Assembly: GCF_000718165.1 (NCBI RefSeq)
Contig: NZ_JOEY01000001.1
Location: forward strand, 1 to 64,000
Source of the DNA: Streptomyces fulvoviolaceus
Lineage (GTDB): Bacteria > Actinomycetota > Actinomycetes > Streptomycetales > Streptomycetaceae
Direction of reading: 5' to 3'
DNA length: 64,000 nt
The notes beneath the pieces are model-generated. The model had not been told where the DNA came from. It saw only the letters and a program-made list of their open reading frames with translations, and did not search any database. The translations under genes were made by a program, and so were the position numbers. Positions within the stretch are counted from its first letter, which is position 1; the number at the start of each line of letters is the position of its first letter. Shown here piece by piece: positions 1 through 9,065 of the stretch.

Positions 1-197
1 ACCGAGCACAACCCCAGCACACAGCACCGCCCGACCGAGGACGGACACCCCCCGGCACGGCCCCGACCCACCACACAACCGAACGCGCTACACCCACCCC
101 CACCACACCCGCACAGGCCGCCGCAGGCACACAGCCACCCAAACAGCCGAACCCCCAGGCAAAGAAACGGCCCCGCCCAAACCCGGGCGGGGCCACC
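1..197. other. T-depleted, A/C-rich stretch at left edge
   Basis: The plus strand has one T (position 89) in its first 197 bases, an extreme composition skew even for high-GC DNA. It lies downstream of the malic enzyme, whose terminator is at 169-194. I see no gene in 1-168 and cannot tell what lies to the left of the window. Confidence 0.6.
169..194 (-). terminator. Terminator after malic enzyme
   Basis: A perfect 10-bp inverted repeat (GGCCCCGCCC / GGGCGGGGCC) with a 6-nt loop lies 16 bp past the malic enzyme stop codon on the minus strand. It has no T run, as is usual for Streptomyces hairpin terminators. Confidence 0.7.
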
Positions 198-210
198 TCA
201 AGCACAACCG

Positions 211-1434
211 TCAGCGGCGAGCAACGCCCTCCGCCCGAGCCGCCGCAGCCACCGCCGCGGTCACAGCCGGAGCCACCCGCTCGTCGAACGGCGACGGAAT
301 GACGTAGTCAGCGGCGAGGTCGTCCCCCACCACCGACGCCAACGCCTCGGCCGCCGCGATCTTCATCCCCTCGGTGATCCGAGAGGCCCGCACCTGCAGC
401 GCCCCCGCGAAGATCCCGGGGAACGCCAGCACGTTGTTGATCTGGTTCGGGAAGTCCGACCGCCCGGTAGCCACCACGGCCGCGTACTTGTGCGCGACCT
501 CGGGGTGCACCTCGGGATTCGGGTTGGCCATCGCGAACACGAAGGCCCCCTCAGCCATGGAAGCAACGGCAGGCTCCGGCACCGTACCGCCGGACACGCC
601 GATGAAGACGTCGGCGCCTTCCAGCGCGGCCTCCAGCGACCCGGTGATCCCGGCCTTGTTGGTGAACCCGGCCAGCTCCCGCTTCACGGACGTGAGGTCG
701 TCCCGATCGGCGGACACAACGCCCTTGCGGTCGGCGACGGCAACGTCACCGATACCCGCCTCGACGAGCATCTTGGCGATGGCCACACCAGCGGCCCCCG
801 CACCCGAGATGACGGCGCGCAGGTCCCCGATCGACCGCCCGCTCAGCCGCGCAGCGTTCCGCAGCGCAGCCAGCGTCACGACAGCCGTACCGTGCTGGTC
901 GTCGTGGAAGACGGGAATGTCCAGCGCTTCCTGGAGCCGACGCTCGATCTCGAAGCACCGAGGCGCCGAGATGTCCTCCAGGTTCACGCCACCGAAGGAC
1001 GGCGCGAGCCGCACCACGGTCTCGACGATCTCGTCGACACCGGTGCAGGCCAGGGCGATCGGAACCGCGTCCACGCCCCCGAACTGCTTGAACAGAATCG
1101 CCTTCCCCTCCATCACCGGAAGGGAGGCCTCGGGCCCGATGTCTCCGAGCCCCAGCACAGCCGTACCGTCCGTCACGACGGCGACGACGGACGACTTCCA
1201 CGTGTAGTCGTGGACGAGGTCCGGCTGCTCGGCGATGGCGGTGCACACCCGCGCGACGCCGGGCGTGTACGCAAGGGACAGGTCGTCCTTGTCACGGACC
1301 GGCACGGTGGCCTGCACAGCCATCTTGCCGCCGCGGTGCAGCGCGAACGCGGGGTCGAAGGAATCGAGGGGCTCCGCCCCGCCGTCCTGGCCCGTATCGC
1401 TGTCGCTGCGAGGATTGACGATCTCCGCTGCCAC
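211..1434 (-). CDS. NAD(P)-dependent malic enzyme
   Basis: This 407-residue protein should oxidatively decarboxylate malate to pyruvate, linking the TCA cycle to pyruvate and supplying NADH or NADPH. The N-terminal malic domain shows SLAYTPGVA and TDGTAVLGLGDIGPEA followed by a PVMEGKA segment. FHDDQHGTA precedes the Rossmann dinucleotide motif GAGAAG near residue 212. The length fits the short bacterial class without a phosphotransacetylase tail. The GTG start is chosen because AAGGGG lies about 8 nt upstream. The gene stands alone, divergent from the amino acid importer. Cofactor choice cannot be read from the sequence. Confidence 0.93.
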   Translation of the reverse strand: MAAEIVNPRSDSDTGQDGGAEPLDSFDPAFALHRGGKMAVQATVPVRDKDDLSLAYTPGVARVCTAIAEQPDLVHDYTWKSSVVAVVTDGTAVLGLGDIGPEASLPVMEGKAILFKQFGGVDAVPIALACTGVDEIVETVVRLAPSFGGVNLEDISAPRCFEIERRLQEALDIPVFHDDQHGTAVVTLAALRNAARLSGRSIGDLRAVISGAGAAGVAIAKMLVEAGIGDVAVADRKGVVSADRDDLTSVKRELAGFTNKAGITGSLEAALEGADVFIGVSGGTVPEPAVASMAEGAFVFAMANPNPEVHPEVAHKYAAVVATGRSDFPNQINNVLAFPGIFAGALQVRASRITEGMKIAAAEALASVVGDDLAADYVIPSPFDERVAPAVTAAVAAAARAEGVARR

Positions 1435-2077
1435 TTTGTCTTACCCCTTAGGTCTTCATGGTTTGAGGGTGGCCACTCCTGGTTGAGAAGTGGGCGGGCA
1501 CCGCATACGGCCCTTGTCGTTGATGCGTACGGGCCGGTACGCGACGGACGCGCCGCACACACGCCCTGAGCCCCGGATGAGGGGTGTAAAGAACCTTCTT
1601 ACCGGACGACCGGCATCGAGGACGAGTCCAATACGTGCAAGGTCACATGACGGAACGTAAATCGATCATCGATCACCGCATGCCGGTGACATGAATCATG
1701 GGACGTCATACGGACAAGTTCCCGGCAGCCCCTTGACGGGCGCTCGACGGCCGCTCAAGCCGCCACGAACACCCCGGCGCGATCATCCGCATCCCGAGAT
1801 GCGCCGAAGATCTTCCGGCCGGAATGCCACATTCCCGCAGATGGTCCGGTCGTGATGTACCAACCTGGTGTGGTTCGGGTGTCACCCGTTATCCGATTTT
1901 GACATGGCTGGCCCCCTGAATGCCTCAGTCCGAATGGCAAGATGCCGTAATCACACGAGGTCGCGGCACTCGAAGAGGTGTGCTCTCGTCGACCCAGGAA
2001 CCAAGGCGGCCACCGAACCCATCGGCGGGCCGCGCCGCCCCATCGGCAACTCCACCCATCCGCCGGAGGAACCCAAA
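1435..2077. promoter_or_regulatory. Divergent intergenic region, malic enzyme / amino acid importer
   Basis: This 643-bp gap separates two divergent genes and holds no convincing ORF. An imperfect palindrome (GTAAAGAACCTTCTTAC, 1586-1602) lies about 150 bp upstream of the malic enzyme start. A doubled ATCGATC sits at 1661-1674. A TTGACA hexamer at 1899-1904 could be the -35 of the importer promoter, but no good -10 follows at 16-18 bp, so the promoter is not defined. Confidence 0.4.
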
Positions 2078-3040
2078 ATGACCGCAAGCTCCACCCGTCG
2101 TACGACCACCGCGCGTTCCAGGACGGCCGCGGTAGGTGCGATCGCGGTCGCAGGCGCCCTGATTCTCACCGGTTGCGGTGACCAGACGAACAGCGGCGGC
2201 GACAACTCGTCGGACACCGCGTCCTCCAACAGCGCCCCGCTGTTCGACAAGCTGCCCGCGGACATCCAGAAGGCCGGCGTCATCAAGGTCGGCACCAACG
2301 CCGAGTACGCCCCCATGGAGTACCAGGAGGGCGGCAAGATCGTCGGGGTCGACCCCGACATCGCCGCCGCGCTGGGCAAGCAGCTGGGCGTGGAGTTCAA
2401 GTTCACCTCCGGCTCCTTCGACGGCCTGATCAGCTCGCTGAACTCCGGCCGCTACGACGTGGCGATGTCCTCCATCACGGACACCAAGGCGCGCCAGGAG
2501 GGCCTGGACGACGACGGCAAGAAGCTCGGCCCGGGTGTCGACTTCGTCGACTACTTCACGGCCGGCACCGCCATCTACGTCCAGAAGGGCAACCCGAAGA
2601 AGATCGACTCGATCGAGGACCTCTGCGGTCAGACGGCCGCCGTGCAGCGCGGCACGACCTACGAGCAGGCCCTGCAGAAGCAGTCCAAGGCCTGCACGGA
2701 GGGCGGCAAGAAGAAGATCACGATCGAGTCGTTCGAGAACGACACCGAGGCCCAGACCCGCGTGAAGTCGGGCGGCGCCGTCGCGGGCGTCAACGACTAC
2801 CCGGTGGCCGTGGACCTGGCCCGCAAGGCCGACGGCGGCAACGCGTTCGAGGTCGTCGGCGAGCAGGTCGACGCGGGCCCGTTCGGCATCGCCGTGAACA
2901 AGGACAGCACGGAGCTCACCTCGGCTCTGGAGGCGGCCGTCAACGCGATCATCGAGGACGGCACGTACACGAAGATCCTCGAGAAGTGGGGCGCCGAGAG
3001 CGGCGCGATCGAGAAGTCCGCGATCAACGGCGGCAAGTGA
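2078..3040 (+). CDS. ABC transporter substrate-binding lipoprotein, polar amino acids
   Basis: This family 3 solute-binding protein (320 residues) should capture a polar amino acid outside the membrane for the permease and ATPase that follow. A signal peptide of about 30 residues ends in the lipobox LTGC, so the protein is probably lipid-anchored. The mature part carries the family signature around VGTNAEYAPMEY and VGVDPDIAAALGKQLG. The ATG at 2078 has GGAGGA 7 nt upstream; an in-frame start at 1868 is rejected because it would place about 70 unrelated residues before the signal peptide. Glutamate or glutamine is the likely ligand by family resemblance only. Confidence 0.9.
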   Translation: MTASSTRRTTTARSRTAAVGAIAVAGALILTGCGDQTNSGGDNSSDTASSNSAPLFDKLPADIQKAGVIKVGTNAEYAPMEYQEGGKIVGVDPDIAAALGKQLGVEFKFTSGSFDGLISSLNSGRYDVAMSSITDTKARQEGLDDDGKKLGPGVDFVDYFTAGTAIYVQKGNPKKIDSIEDLCGQTAAVQRGTTYEQALQKQSKACTEGGKKKITIESFENDTEAQTRVKSGGAVAGVNDYPVAVDLARKADGGNAFEVVGEQVDAGPFGIAVNKDSTELTSALEAAVNAIIEDGTYTKILEKWGAESGAIEKSAINGGK

Positions 3041-3070
3041 CCGACCCCGTAGCACTGAAGGGCAGTCACT

Positions 3071-4018
3071 GTGACTGACAAGTTCGACAAGGAACCGGCG
3101 GACGCGAGTCCGCCGGCCTCCACCGCAATCGCCCCCGAGGCGATCAAGGCCATTCCGGTCCGGCACTACGGCCGCTACGTCAGCGCCGTCGTGGTCCTGG
3201 CGCTGGTGGCGCTGCTGATCAACGCCTTCGCCACCGCCGAGAAGATCCAGTGGGACGCGGTCGGCGACAAGCTGTTCGACTCCACCGTCCTCGCGGGCGC
3301 CGGCCGCACCCTGCTGATCAGCGTCCTGGCGATGATCGTGGGTGTGGTGCTGGGCATCGTCCTGGCGGTGATGCGGCTCTCCAAAAACCCGGTGACTAGC
3401 TGGGTGGCCTGGGCCTACATCTGGTTCTTCCGCGGTACGCCGGTCTACGTCCAGCTGCTCCTCTGGTTCAACCTGGCGCTGATCTTCCCCATGCTGAATC
3501 TCGGTCCGATCTACAAGGACGAGATGACGGACGTCATGACCCCGTTCATGTGCGCCCTGCTGGGCCTCGGCCTGAACGAGGCGGCGTACATGGCGGAGAT
3601 CTGCCGCGCCGGTCTGATGGCGGTCGACGAGGGCCAGACGGAGGCCGCGCACGCGCTCGGCATGAGCCACGGCAAGACGCTGCGCCGCATCGTCATCCCG
3701 CAGGCGATGCGGGTGATCGTGCCGCCGACCGGCAACGAGTTCATCAACATGCTGAAGACCTCGTCGCTGGTGTACGCGGTGACGTACAACGAACTGCTGC
3801 GCGCCACCTCGACGATCGGCTCCACGTCGTACGCCGTGATGGAGATGCTCTTCGTCGCGTCCATCTGGTACCTGGTCATGACCAGCATCTTCAGCGTCTT
3901 CCAGTACTACCTGGAGCGGCGTTACGCCCGCGGCACGCTGCGCCAGCTGCCGCCGACGCCGTGGCAGAAGATCAAGGCCAACATGCTGTCCCTGGGCCGT
4001 GAGAGGGGTGCCGCATGA
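3071..4018 (+). CDS. ABC transporter permease, polar amino acids
   Basis: This 315-residue membrane protein belongs to the HisM/GlnP permease family. After a polar N-terminus of about 35 residues come several hydrophobic helices and the ATPase-contact EAA loop ([20 protein letters not shown] near residue 200). Only one permease gene is present, so the channel is probably a homodimer. It starts with GTG 30 bp after the binding protein and overlaps the ATPase start by 4 nt (ATGA), which indicates an operon with translational coupling. Confidence 0.92.
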   Translation: MTDKFDKEPADASPPASTAIAPEAIKAIPVRHYGRYVSAVVVLALVALLINAFATAEKIQWDAVGDKLFDSTVLAGAGRTLLISVLAMIVGVVLGIVLAVMRLSKNPVTSWVAWAYIWFFRGTPVYVQLLLWFNLALIFPMLNLGPIYKDEMTDVMTPFMCALLGLGLNEAAYMAEICRAGLMAVDEGQTEAAHALGMSHGKTLRRIVIPQAMRVIVPPTGNEFINMLKTSSLVYAVTYNELLRATSTIGSTSYAVMEMLFVASIWYLVMTSIFSVFQYYLERRYARGTLRQLPPTPWQKIKANMLSLGRERGAA

Positions 4019-4776
4019 GCGCCATGGTGAAGTCCGAGGGCGTGCACAAGTCCTTCGGCGCCCTGGAGGTCCTCAAGGGCATCGACCTGGAAGTGAAGTC
4101 GGGCGAGGTCTTCTGCCTGATCGGCCCCTCCGGTTCGGGCAAGTCGACCTTCCTCCGGTGCATCAACCACCTGGAGAAGATCAACGCCGGTCGGCTGTAC
4201 GTCGACGGCGAGCTGGTCGGCTACCGCCAGAAGGGCGACAAGCTGTACGAGCTCAAGGACAGCGAGGTCGCGCTGCAGCGCCGGGACATCGGCATGGTCT
4301 TCCAGCGCTTCAACCTGTTCCCGCACATGACGGCCGTGGAGAACGTCATGGAGGCGCCGATCCAGGTGAAGGGCGCGAGCAGGGCCCAGGCCAGGGAGCG
4401 GGCGCGGGAGCTGCTGGAGCGGGTCGGCCTGGCCGACAAGGCCGGCAGCTACCCGGCGCAGCTCTCCGGCGGCCAGCAGCAACGCGTGGCGATCGCCCGG
4501 GCGCTGGCGATGGACCCGAAGCTGATGCTCTTCGACGAGCCGACCTCGGCTCTCGACCCGGAGCTGGTCGGTGACGTCCTCGACGTCATGCGCGACCTCG
4601 CCGAGTCCGGCATGACGATGGTCGTCGTCACCCACGAGATGGGCTTCGCCCGCGAGGTCGGCGACAGCCTGGTCTTCATGGACGGCGGCGTGGTCGTGGA
4701 GTCCGGCAACCCGCGGGACGTACTGACGAATCCGCAGCACGAGCGGACGCAGTCGTTCCTGTCGAAGGTGCTGTAG
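4015..4776 (+). CDS. ABC transporter ATP-binding protein, polar amino acids
   Basis: This 253-residue ATPase powers the importer. It has Walker [10 protein letters not shown], a Q-loop at [11 protein letters not shown], the ABC signature LSGGQQQR, Walker [15 protein letters not shown] and the switch histidine in VVVTHEMGF. It is closest in pattern to GlnQ/ArtP-type subunits. The ATG overlaps the permease stop; a second ATG three codons later (4024) is equally possible. A strong terminator follows. Confidence 0.95.
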   Translation: MSAMVKSEGVHKSFGALEVLKGIDLEVKSGEVFCLIGPSGSGKSTFLRCINHLEKINAGRLYVDGELVGYRQKGDKLYELKDSEVALQRRDIGMVFQRFNLFPHMTAVENVMEAPIQVKGASRAQARERARELLERVGLADKAGSYPAQLSGGQQQRVAIARALAMDPKLMLFDEPTSALDPELVGDVLDVMRDLAESGMTMVVVTHEMGFAREVGDSLVFMDGGVVVESGNPRDVLTNPQHERTQSFLSKVL

Positions 4777-4800
4777 GACGAGGTGTTGTAGCAGGACAAC

Positions 4801-4841
4801 GGAGAAGGGGCGGTACGAGATCCTCGTACCGCCCCTTCTCC
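4801..4841. terminator. Bidirectional terminator
   Basis: A perfect 19-bp inverted repeat with a 3-nt loop (ATC) lies between the convergent importer operon and the methyltransferase gene. The stem begins GGAGAAGGGG and ends CCCCTTCTCC. It should stop transcripts from both sides. Confidence 0.85.
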
Positions 4842-4853
4842 GTACCCCGGCGC

Positions 4854-5627
4854 CTACTTGAGCGCGAGCAGCAGCGTGTCCGCCGGTGAGGACCACACCG
4901 GCCGCGCCTCCGCGAACCCCTTCTCGCGCAGCACGCGCGCGTGCCAGGCGGCGGAGGGCATGTCGCCGTCCGCGTGCTCGCCGTAGATCTCGAAGCGCTT
5001 TGCCGTGGGCTCGGCGAGGACGGGGTCGTTCGCGGCGACCTGCCACCACTCCGCCCAGTCGAGGGCGCCGCCCTGCTGGGCCCGCTCCATGACGGCGTGC
5101 CGCTGTTCCCGTTCGGCGGCGTTGATCCGGGGCGTGGAGTCGTCGATCATGTGGTCGGCGTTCATGAAGACGCCGCCGTGCCGGACGAGCCCGGCGACCT
5201 GGCCGTAGAGGGTGGCGAGGGGGTCGCTGTGCAGCCAGTGGAGGGCCGTGGCGGTGAGGACCGCGTCGTACGACTGGTGCGGCAGTCGCGTGGGCCAGTC
5301 CGCGGTCTTCAGGTCGGCCTCGACGAAGGTGACCCGGTCGTCGCCCTCGAAGGTGCCGCGGGCGATGGCGAGCAGCGCGGGGTCGAGGTCGATGCCGGTG
5401 CTGGTGGCCTTCGGGAAGCGGGCGAGCAGCCGGGCGGTGATGCTGCCGGTGCCGCAGGCGAGGTCGAGGACGCGCGGCGCGGGGCCGACGAGGGCCTCGA
5501 CCATGTCGAGCATGACCCGGAACCGCTCCTCGCGGTCCGGCATGTACACCTCCTGCTGACGGTCCCAACTCTCCTGCCAGGCCTGCCAGTCGGTTCCGGT
5601 ACGCGTGGACCCGGTATTCGTGGACAT
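4854..5627 (-). CDS. Class I SAM-dependent methyltransferase
   Basis: This 257-residue protein has the Rossmann methyltransferase fold. Motif I VLDLACGTGS sits near residue 53, an acidic residue for ribose binding in TGIDLDP, and motif IV-like AVLTATALHWL near residue 126. The C-terminal half, which would define the substrate, matches nothing I can name. The ATG has GAGGGGG 7 nt upstream. It is divergent from the CGNR gene and ends at a shared terminator, so it appears monocistronic. The substrate is unknown. Confidence 0.85.
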   Translation of the reverse strand: MSTNTGSTRTGTDWQAWQESWDRQQEVYMPDREERFRVMLDMVEALVGPAPRVLDLACGTGSITARLLARFPKATSTGIDLDPALLAIARGTFEGDDRVTFVEADLKTADWPTRLPHQSYDAVLTATALHWLHSDPLATLYGQVAGLVRHGGVFMNADHMIDDSTPRINAAEREQRHAVMERAQQGGALDWAEWWQVAANDPVLAEPTAKRFEIYGEHADGDMPSAAWHARVLREKGFAEARPVWSSPADTLLLALK

Positions 5628-5727
5628 GGAAGCCCCCTCATTCAGTCGCGACGTAATACCCTGGAAGCACGATCAGCTGTTACCCCGACCGCACCACGAC
5701 CATAGAGCGCCTCCGTAAGGACTACAA

Positions 5728-6357
5728 GTGGAACTGGCCTATTACTCGGATTACGCCGTACGACTCGTCAACAGCGAGGACCCGGCCCGGGGCAAGGACG
5801 CGCTGACCTCGGTGGACGCCGTTCGCGACCTGTTCGGCGGCAACTCGTCGGCGGCCCGCCGCGCCGCCGAGGCGGACGTGACACGGTTCCGCTCGGTCCG
5901 GGGCCGGCTGCGCTCGGTCTTCGAGGCGGCGGACCAGGGCGACGAGACGCTCGCGGTGGACCTGCTGAACTCACTTCTCCTGGAGTTCCCGGTGAGCCCG
6001 CAGATCTCCGGGCATGACTACCGGGACGACGACGGCCGCCCGTTGTGGCACATGCACCTGGCGGACCACCCGTCGAACGCGACGGCGGGCTTCGCGGCCA
6101 TCGCGGCGATGGGCCTGGCCTTCCACCTCACCGAGTACGGCGTGGACCGCCTGGGCCTGTGCGAGGCGGCCCCGTGCCGCAACGCCTACCTGGACACGTC
6201 CACGAACCGCTCCCGGCGCTACTGCTCCGACCGCTGCGCCACCCGCGCCAACGTGGCCGCCTACCGGGCCCGCAAGCGCCTGGAGGCCGACCGGTCCGCG
6301 AAGACGGGCCTGGCGGCCGACAGCGCCCAGCGCAGCAGCGCGAGCGGCGAGCGCTGA
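5728..6357 (+). CDS. CGNR zinc finger protein, putative transcription regulator
   Basis: This 209-residue protein has an N-terminal stress-associated (ABATE-type) domain and a C-terminal CGNR zinc finger. The finger spans about residues 149-182, with CEAAPC followed by RYCSDRCATRANVAAYRAR, where two cysteine pairs bind zinc and the basic tail probably binds DNA. Proteins of this family are annotated as stress-linked regulators, but no target is known here. The GTG start follows AAGGA by 6 nt. Its last 97 bp overlap the 3' end of sodX on the other strand. Confidence 0.82.
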   Translation: MELAYYSDYAVRLVNSEDPARGKDALTSVDAVRDLFGGNSSAARRAAEADVTRFRSVRGRLRSVFEAADQGDETLAVDLLNSLLLEFPVSPQISGHDYRDDDGRPLWHMHLADHPSNATAGFAAIAAMGLAFHLTEYGVDRLGLCEAAPCRNAYLDTSTNRSRRYCSDRCATRANVAAYRARKRLEADRSAKTGLAADSAQRSSASGER

Positions 6358-6695
6358 TCCGGCTTCGGCGGCCGGTAGCGGAAGCGGACCTTGCCGAGGA
6401 TCAGTTCGTCGGGCACGACGCCGTAGTCATTGCTGTCGCTCCCGGCGAACGAGTTGTCCGCGAGCACCCACCAGCCGCCCTCGCGCCGCTGCACGGCGCG
6501 CTTGACGATGAGCAGGTCCTGCTGGAACGGATGGCGCAGGACGACCACGTCACCGGGCCTGACCCGGGCCCTGTGCTGCACCAGGAGCTGGTCCCCTTGA
6601 TACAGCGTGGGCACCATGGACGGCCCGGTCACCTCGGCCACCCCGAAGGGCTGTGCAGCCCTCCCCCGCTCGGTCTCCTGCGACAGCTCCGGCAT
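6261..6695 (-). CDS. sodX: Nickel superoxide dismutase maturation protease SodX
   Basis: SodX is an S26 signal-peptidase-like enzyme that trims the SodN propeptide so that the new N-terminal histidine can bind nickel. The 144-residue protein shows the serine box TGPSMVPTL, the lysine box LLIVKRAV and the ADNSFAGSDSNDYG box E, with no membrane anchor, as expected for a cytosolic processing enzyme. The ATG at 6695 is chosen for GGAGG 8 nt upstream; longer in-frame starts reach into the sodN coding region on the opposite strand. It is divergent from sodN, and its last 97 bp are antisense to the CGNR gene. Confidence 0.9.
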   Translation of the reverse strand: MPELSQETERGRAAQPFGVAEVTGPSMVPTLYQGDQLLVQHRARVRPGDVVVLRHPFQQDLLIVKRAVQRREGGWWVLADNSFAGSDSNDYGVVPDELILGKVRFRYRPPKPDQRSPLALLRWALSAARPVFADRSASRRLRAR

Positions 6696-6840
6696 CCCCG
6701 GCACCTCCCCGGTACGTTCGTCCACCAGTCTCAGTCTGACCCCGGACTTTTGTCCTAAGCCCATGGGGGCACTCGCGAAAACGCTTCTTCCAGGGAGTAA
6801 TGTCCCACCTGAGAAGACGATCACGAGGAAGGAATGCTCC

Positions 6841-7236
6841 ATGCTTTCCCGCCTGTTTGCCCCCAAGGTCAAGGTCAGCGCACACTGCGACCTGCCCTGC
6901 GGTGTGTACGACCCCGCCCAGGCCCGCATCGAGGCGGAGTCGGTGAAGGCCGTGCAGGACAAGATGGCCGCCAACGACGACCCTCACTTCCAGGCCCGCG
7001 CCACCGTCATCAAGGAGCAGCGCGCCGAGCTCGCGAAGCACCACGTCTCGGTGCTCTGGAGCGACTACTTCAAGCCCCCGCACTTCGAGAAGTACCCGGA
7101 GCTGCACCAGCTGGTCAACGACGCCCTGAAGGCCCTCTCGGCCGCCAAGGCGTCCACCGACCCGGCCACGGGCCAGAAGGCTCTGGACTACATCGCCCAG
7201 ATCGACAAGATCTTCTGGGAGACGAAGAAGGCCTGA
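6841..7236 (+). CDS. sodN: Nickel superoxide dismutase precursor
   Basis: SodN dismutates superoxide to oxygen and hydrogen peroxide in the cytosol using one nickel ion per subunit. The 131-residue precursor has a 14-residue propeptide, after which the nickel hook HCDLPCGVY begins at His15; His, both cysteines and the backbone form the metal site. The rest is a four-helix bundle of normal length. The ATG follows AGGAAGGA. The divergent sodX supplies the processing enzyme. In S. coelicolor sodN is induced by nickel, and its 3' UTR yields an RNA that silences sodF. Confidence 0.97.
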   Translation: MLSRLFAPKVKVSAHCDLPCGVYDPAQARIEAESVKAVQDKMAANDDPHFQARATVIKEQRAELAKHHVSVLWSDYFKPPHFEKYPELHQLVNDALKALSAAKASTDPATGQKALDYIAQIDKIFWETKKA

Positions 7237-7242
7237 CACCAC

Positions 7243-7335
7243 CAAGTCGGCCTCCGAGGACCGGCGATCGGTGCACCATCGCAAGTCCACGGGCATCCGT
7301 GAGGGGCTCGGCCGGTTCTCCGGCCGGGCCCCTTC
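7243..7335 (+). ncRNA. Candidate s-SodF-type RNA from the sodN 3' UTR
   Basis: In S. coelicolor a stable RNA of about 90 nt made from the sodN 3' UTR pairs with the sodF message. Here the 3' UTR has a comparable length, an unstructured stretch around GATCGGTGCACCATC (7266-7280) that could be the pairing segment, and a strong 3' hairpin at 7303-7332. The limits are estimates, and sodF is not in the window, so pairing cannot be tested here. Confidence 0.5.
7303..7332 (+). terminator. sodN terminator
   Basis: GGGGCTCGGCCGG pairs with CCGGCCGGGCCCC (one G-U pair) around a TTCT loop, 66 bp past the sodN stop. It would also form the 3' end of the candidate small RNA. Confidence 0.75.
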
Positions 7336-7346
7336 GGCGTTGTGGC

Positions 7347-8777
7347 TCAGCTGCTGCTCGCGGAGCCGGCGCGCTGTGCGGCCTCGTCCGCGTCCATGCG
7401 CAGCATGGCGATGACGCCCCCGAACAGAAGCAGTCCCGCCGAGCCCAGGATGCCCACGAAGACACGGCCCGGCAGGTCGATGGGCAGGGCGAGCAGGACG
7501 AGCAGTCCGGCCCAGACCGGCAAGGCCTGTGCGAGGGGTGTCGGGATGGTCAGGAGCCAGCCGGCGTCCAGGTCGAGGTGGCGCGCCTGGCGTGCGCCGT
7601 CCGTCGGCACACCCTGGACGGCCGTCGCCGTCGCGCCTTCCGCTGTCTGCGGTTCGATCGCCCCGTGGACGTACCAACCGTCGTCGCTGATGAAGGCGGC
7701 GCCGATCCGGGTCGGCCCCTTGCGGCCGCCGGTGGGGTTACGGCCCGGATGCCAGACCAGGGAGCCTTCGGTGCCGTCCGTCGCCCGCGCGAACGCGAGG
7801 GTGGTCACATGGGCGTGGAACTCGACGGGCCCCGCGTCCGTGGCGAGCGTCAGCGGCTTCGCTCCGGACCCGCCGCGCACGACGCCGGTGATCCGGGCGC
7901 GCAGCACCCGTTCGTCGCCCTGCAGCGGATGCGGGAAGCGCTCGTCGCGCCGGGCCATGACGGCGGACCCGATCACGAGCGCCACAATGCCGAGCACGGG
8001 CAGGAGCAGGATGCCGGTCCACCACTTGCTGAGGGCACGGCCGTCCAACTGACGGTCCACCACGGCCCGTTCGTTGTCGCCGATCGCACCGAGCTCCGGC
8101 TGATCGGGGGCGTACGCGACGAACGCCCGCTGTCCTACGGCGCACTCGTCCGCCCACTCCGAGCGGAACTCGGCGCGCGCGCCCGGGCCGTTGCCGTCGG
8201 CGGCGGGCAGCGTGACCGTGCTGGTGCAGAAGCACGTGCTGCCGTTCTTGTGCTCGTCCTCCTCCACATCGCTCACGGACTCCACGCGCAGCTCGCGCAC
8301 CACGGCACCGGCCGCCGCGAGGTCCGCGGCTGTCCCGGTGAGGACGGGGCTGCCCACGCCGAGCGCGAGCGGCACCACGATGACCGCGAACGCCCCGCCA
8401 AACGTGAGCACTTCACGGGAGCGGCGTTTGGCCAGGCCCTCCAGTCGTCCGGGAAGCGCCCCGTCACGAACCGTCGCCGCGGGCACGGAGACGCGCTGGA
8501 CGAGGCCACGGTGCACCACGAGCCTCGCCGGACGGCCGGCGCGGCTGCGCGCGAGCCATCCCCACCCGACACAACCGGCCACGGCCGACGCCGAGACGAG
8601 CACCAGGGCATCGCGGAGTGCCGAGCTGTCCAGGGAGAGCCAACTGCCGAAGAGGAGGGACAGGGCGATGACGGCACCCCAGCCCACCACGTCGCCCACC
8701 ACCACTGCCGAAGCGATCTTCGCGGCCTGACGGCCGGTCGGGGCGGCCTGGCTCGTCTGCTGCTGCGGGTCATTCAT
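7347..8777 (-). CDS. Membrane protein of unknown function
   Basis: This 476-residue protein has several hydrophobic segments: two near residues 22-72, one near 123-147, one near 260-285 and two near the C-terminus (about 413-460). Between them lie soluble domains, including a Cys-containing segment SCTFCTST-like near residue 182 (actual CFCTSTVTL) and a probable beta-rich region with FHAHVTTLAFAR. The layout resembles DUF3592-like actinobacterial membrane proteins, but I do not recognise a function. It is convergent with sodN, and no partner gene is close. Confidence 0.7.
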   Translation of the reverse strand: MNDPQQQTSQAAPTGRQAAKIASAVVVGDVVGWGAVIALSLLFGSWLSLDSSALRDALVLVSASAVAGCVGWGWLARSRAGRPARLVVHRGLVQRVSVPAATVRDGALPGRLEGLAKRRSREVLTFGGAFAVIVVPLALGVGSPVLTGTAADLAAAGAVVRELRVESVSDVEEDEHKNGSTCFCTSTVTLPAADGNGPGARAEFRSEWADECAVGQRAFVAYAPDQPELGAIGDNERAVVDRQLDGRALSKWWTGILLLPVLGIVALVIGSAVMARRDERFPHPLQGDERVLRARITGVVRGGSGAKPLTLATDAGPVEFHAHVTTLAFARATDGTEGSLVWHPGRNPTGGRKGPTRIGAAFISDDGWYVHGAIEPQTAEGATATAVQGVPTDGARQARHLDLDAGWLLTIPTPLAQALPVWAGLLVLLALPIDLPGRVFVGILGSAGLLLFGGVIAMLRMDADEAAQRAGSASSS

Positions 8778-9004
8778 CCGAGGTCATCCGCGATGTAGAA
8801 CTCGTCCGACAATTCCCCTGATCCCCTACGTCCAGGCCCGGCGCTCCGACACCAAATGCCCCGAGCCACACGGGACTTGGAGCGCGGCCCGCGTGACATT
8901 GCCCTTCACAGAGCTACGCTTTACTCGACCGTGACCAGGGGGAGTCGGACGAGGGGGCTTCAGCGCATGATCTTCACAACGTGCACCACGGAGCGCCGCA
9001 GAAC

Positions 9005-9044
9005 AGCGGCCCCGTCGAGGTCATCACCCCGACGAGGCCGCTGC
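9005..9044 (-). terminator. Terminator after ppk2
   Basis: CAGCGGCC (9005-9012) pairs with GGCCGCTG (9037-9044), with further CGTCG/CGACG pairing inside. It lies just past the PPK2 stop on the minus strand. I see no gene in the surrounding 8778-9065 gap. Confidence 0.6.
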
Positions 9045-9065
9045 GGAAGAAGCCGTAGGACATCC

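Noticed and set aside
374..1569. Plus-strand open frames opposite the malic enzyme
   Set aside because: They are shadows; the minus strand has every malic enzyme motif.
1868..2077. Longer start for the amino acid-binding lipoprotein
   Set aside because: It would bury the signal peptide behind 70 residues; the ATG at 2078 has GGAGGA at proper spacing.
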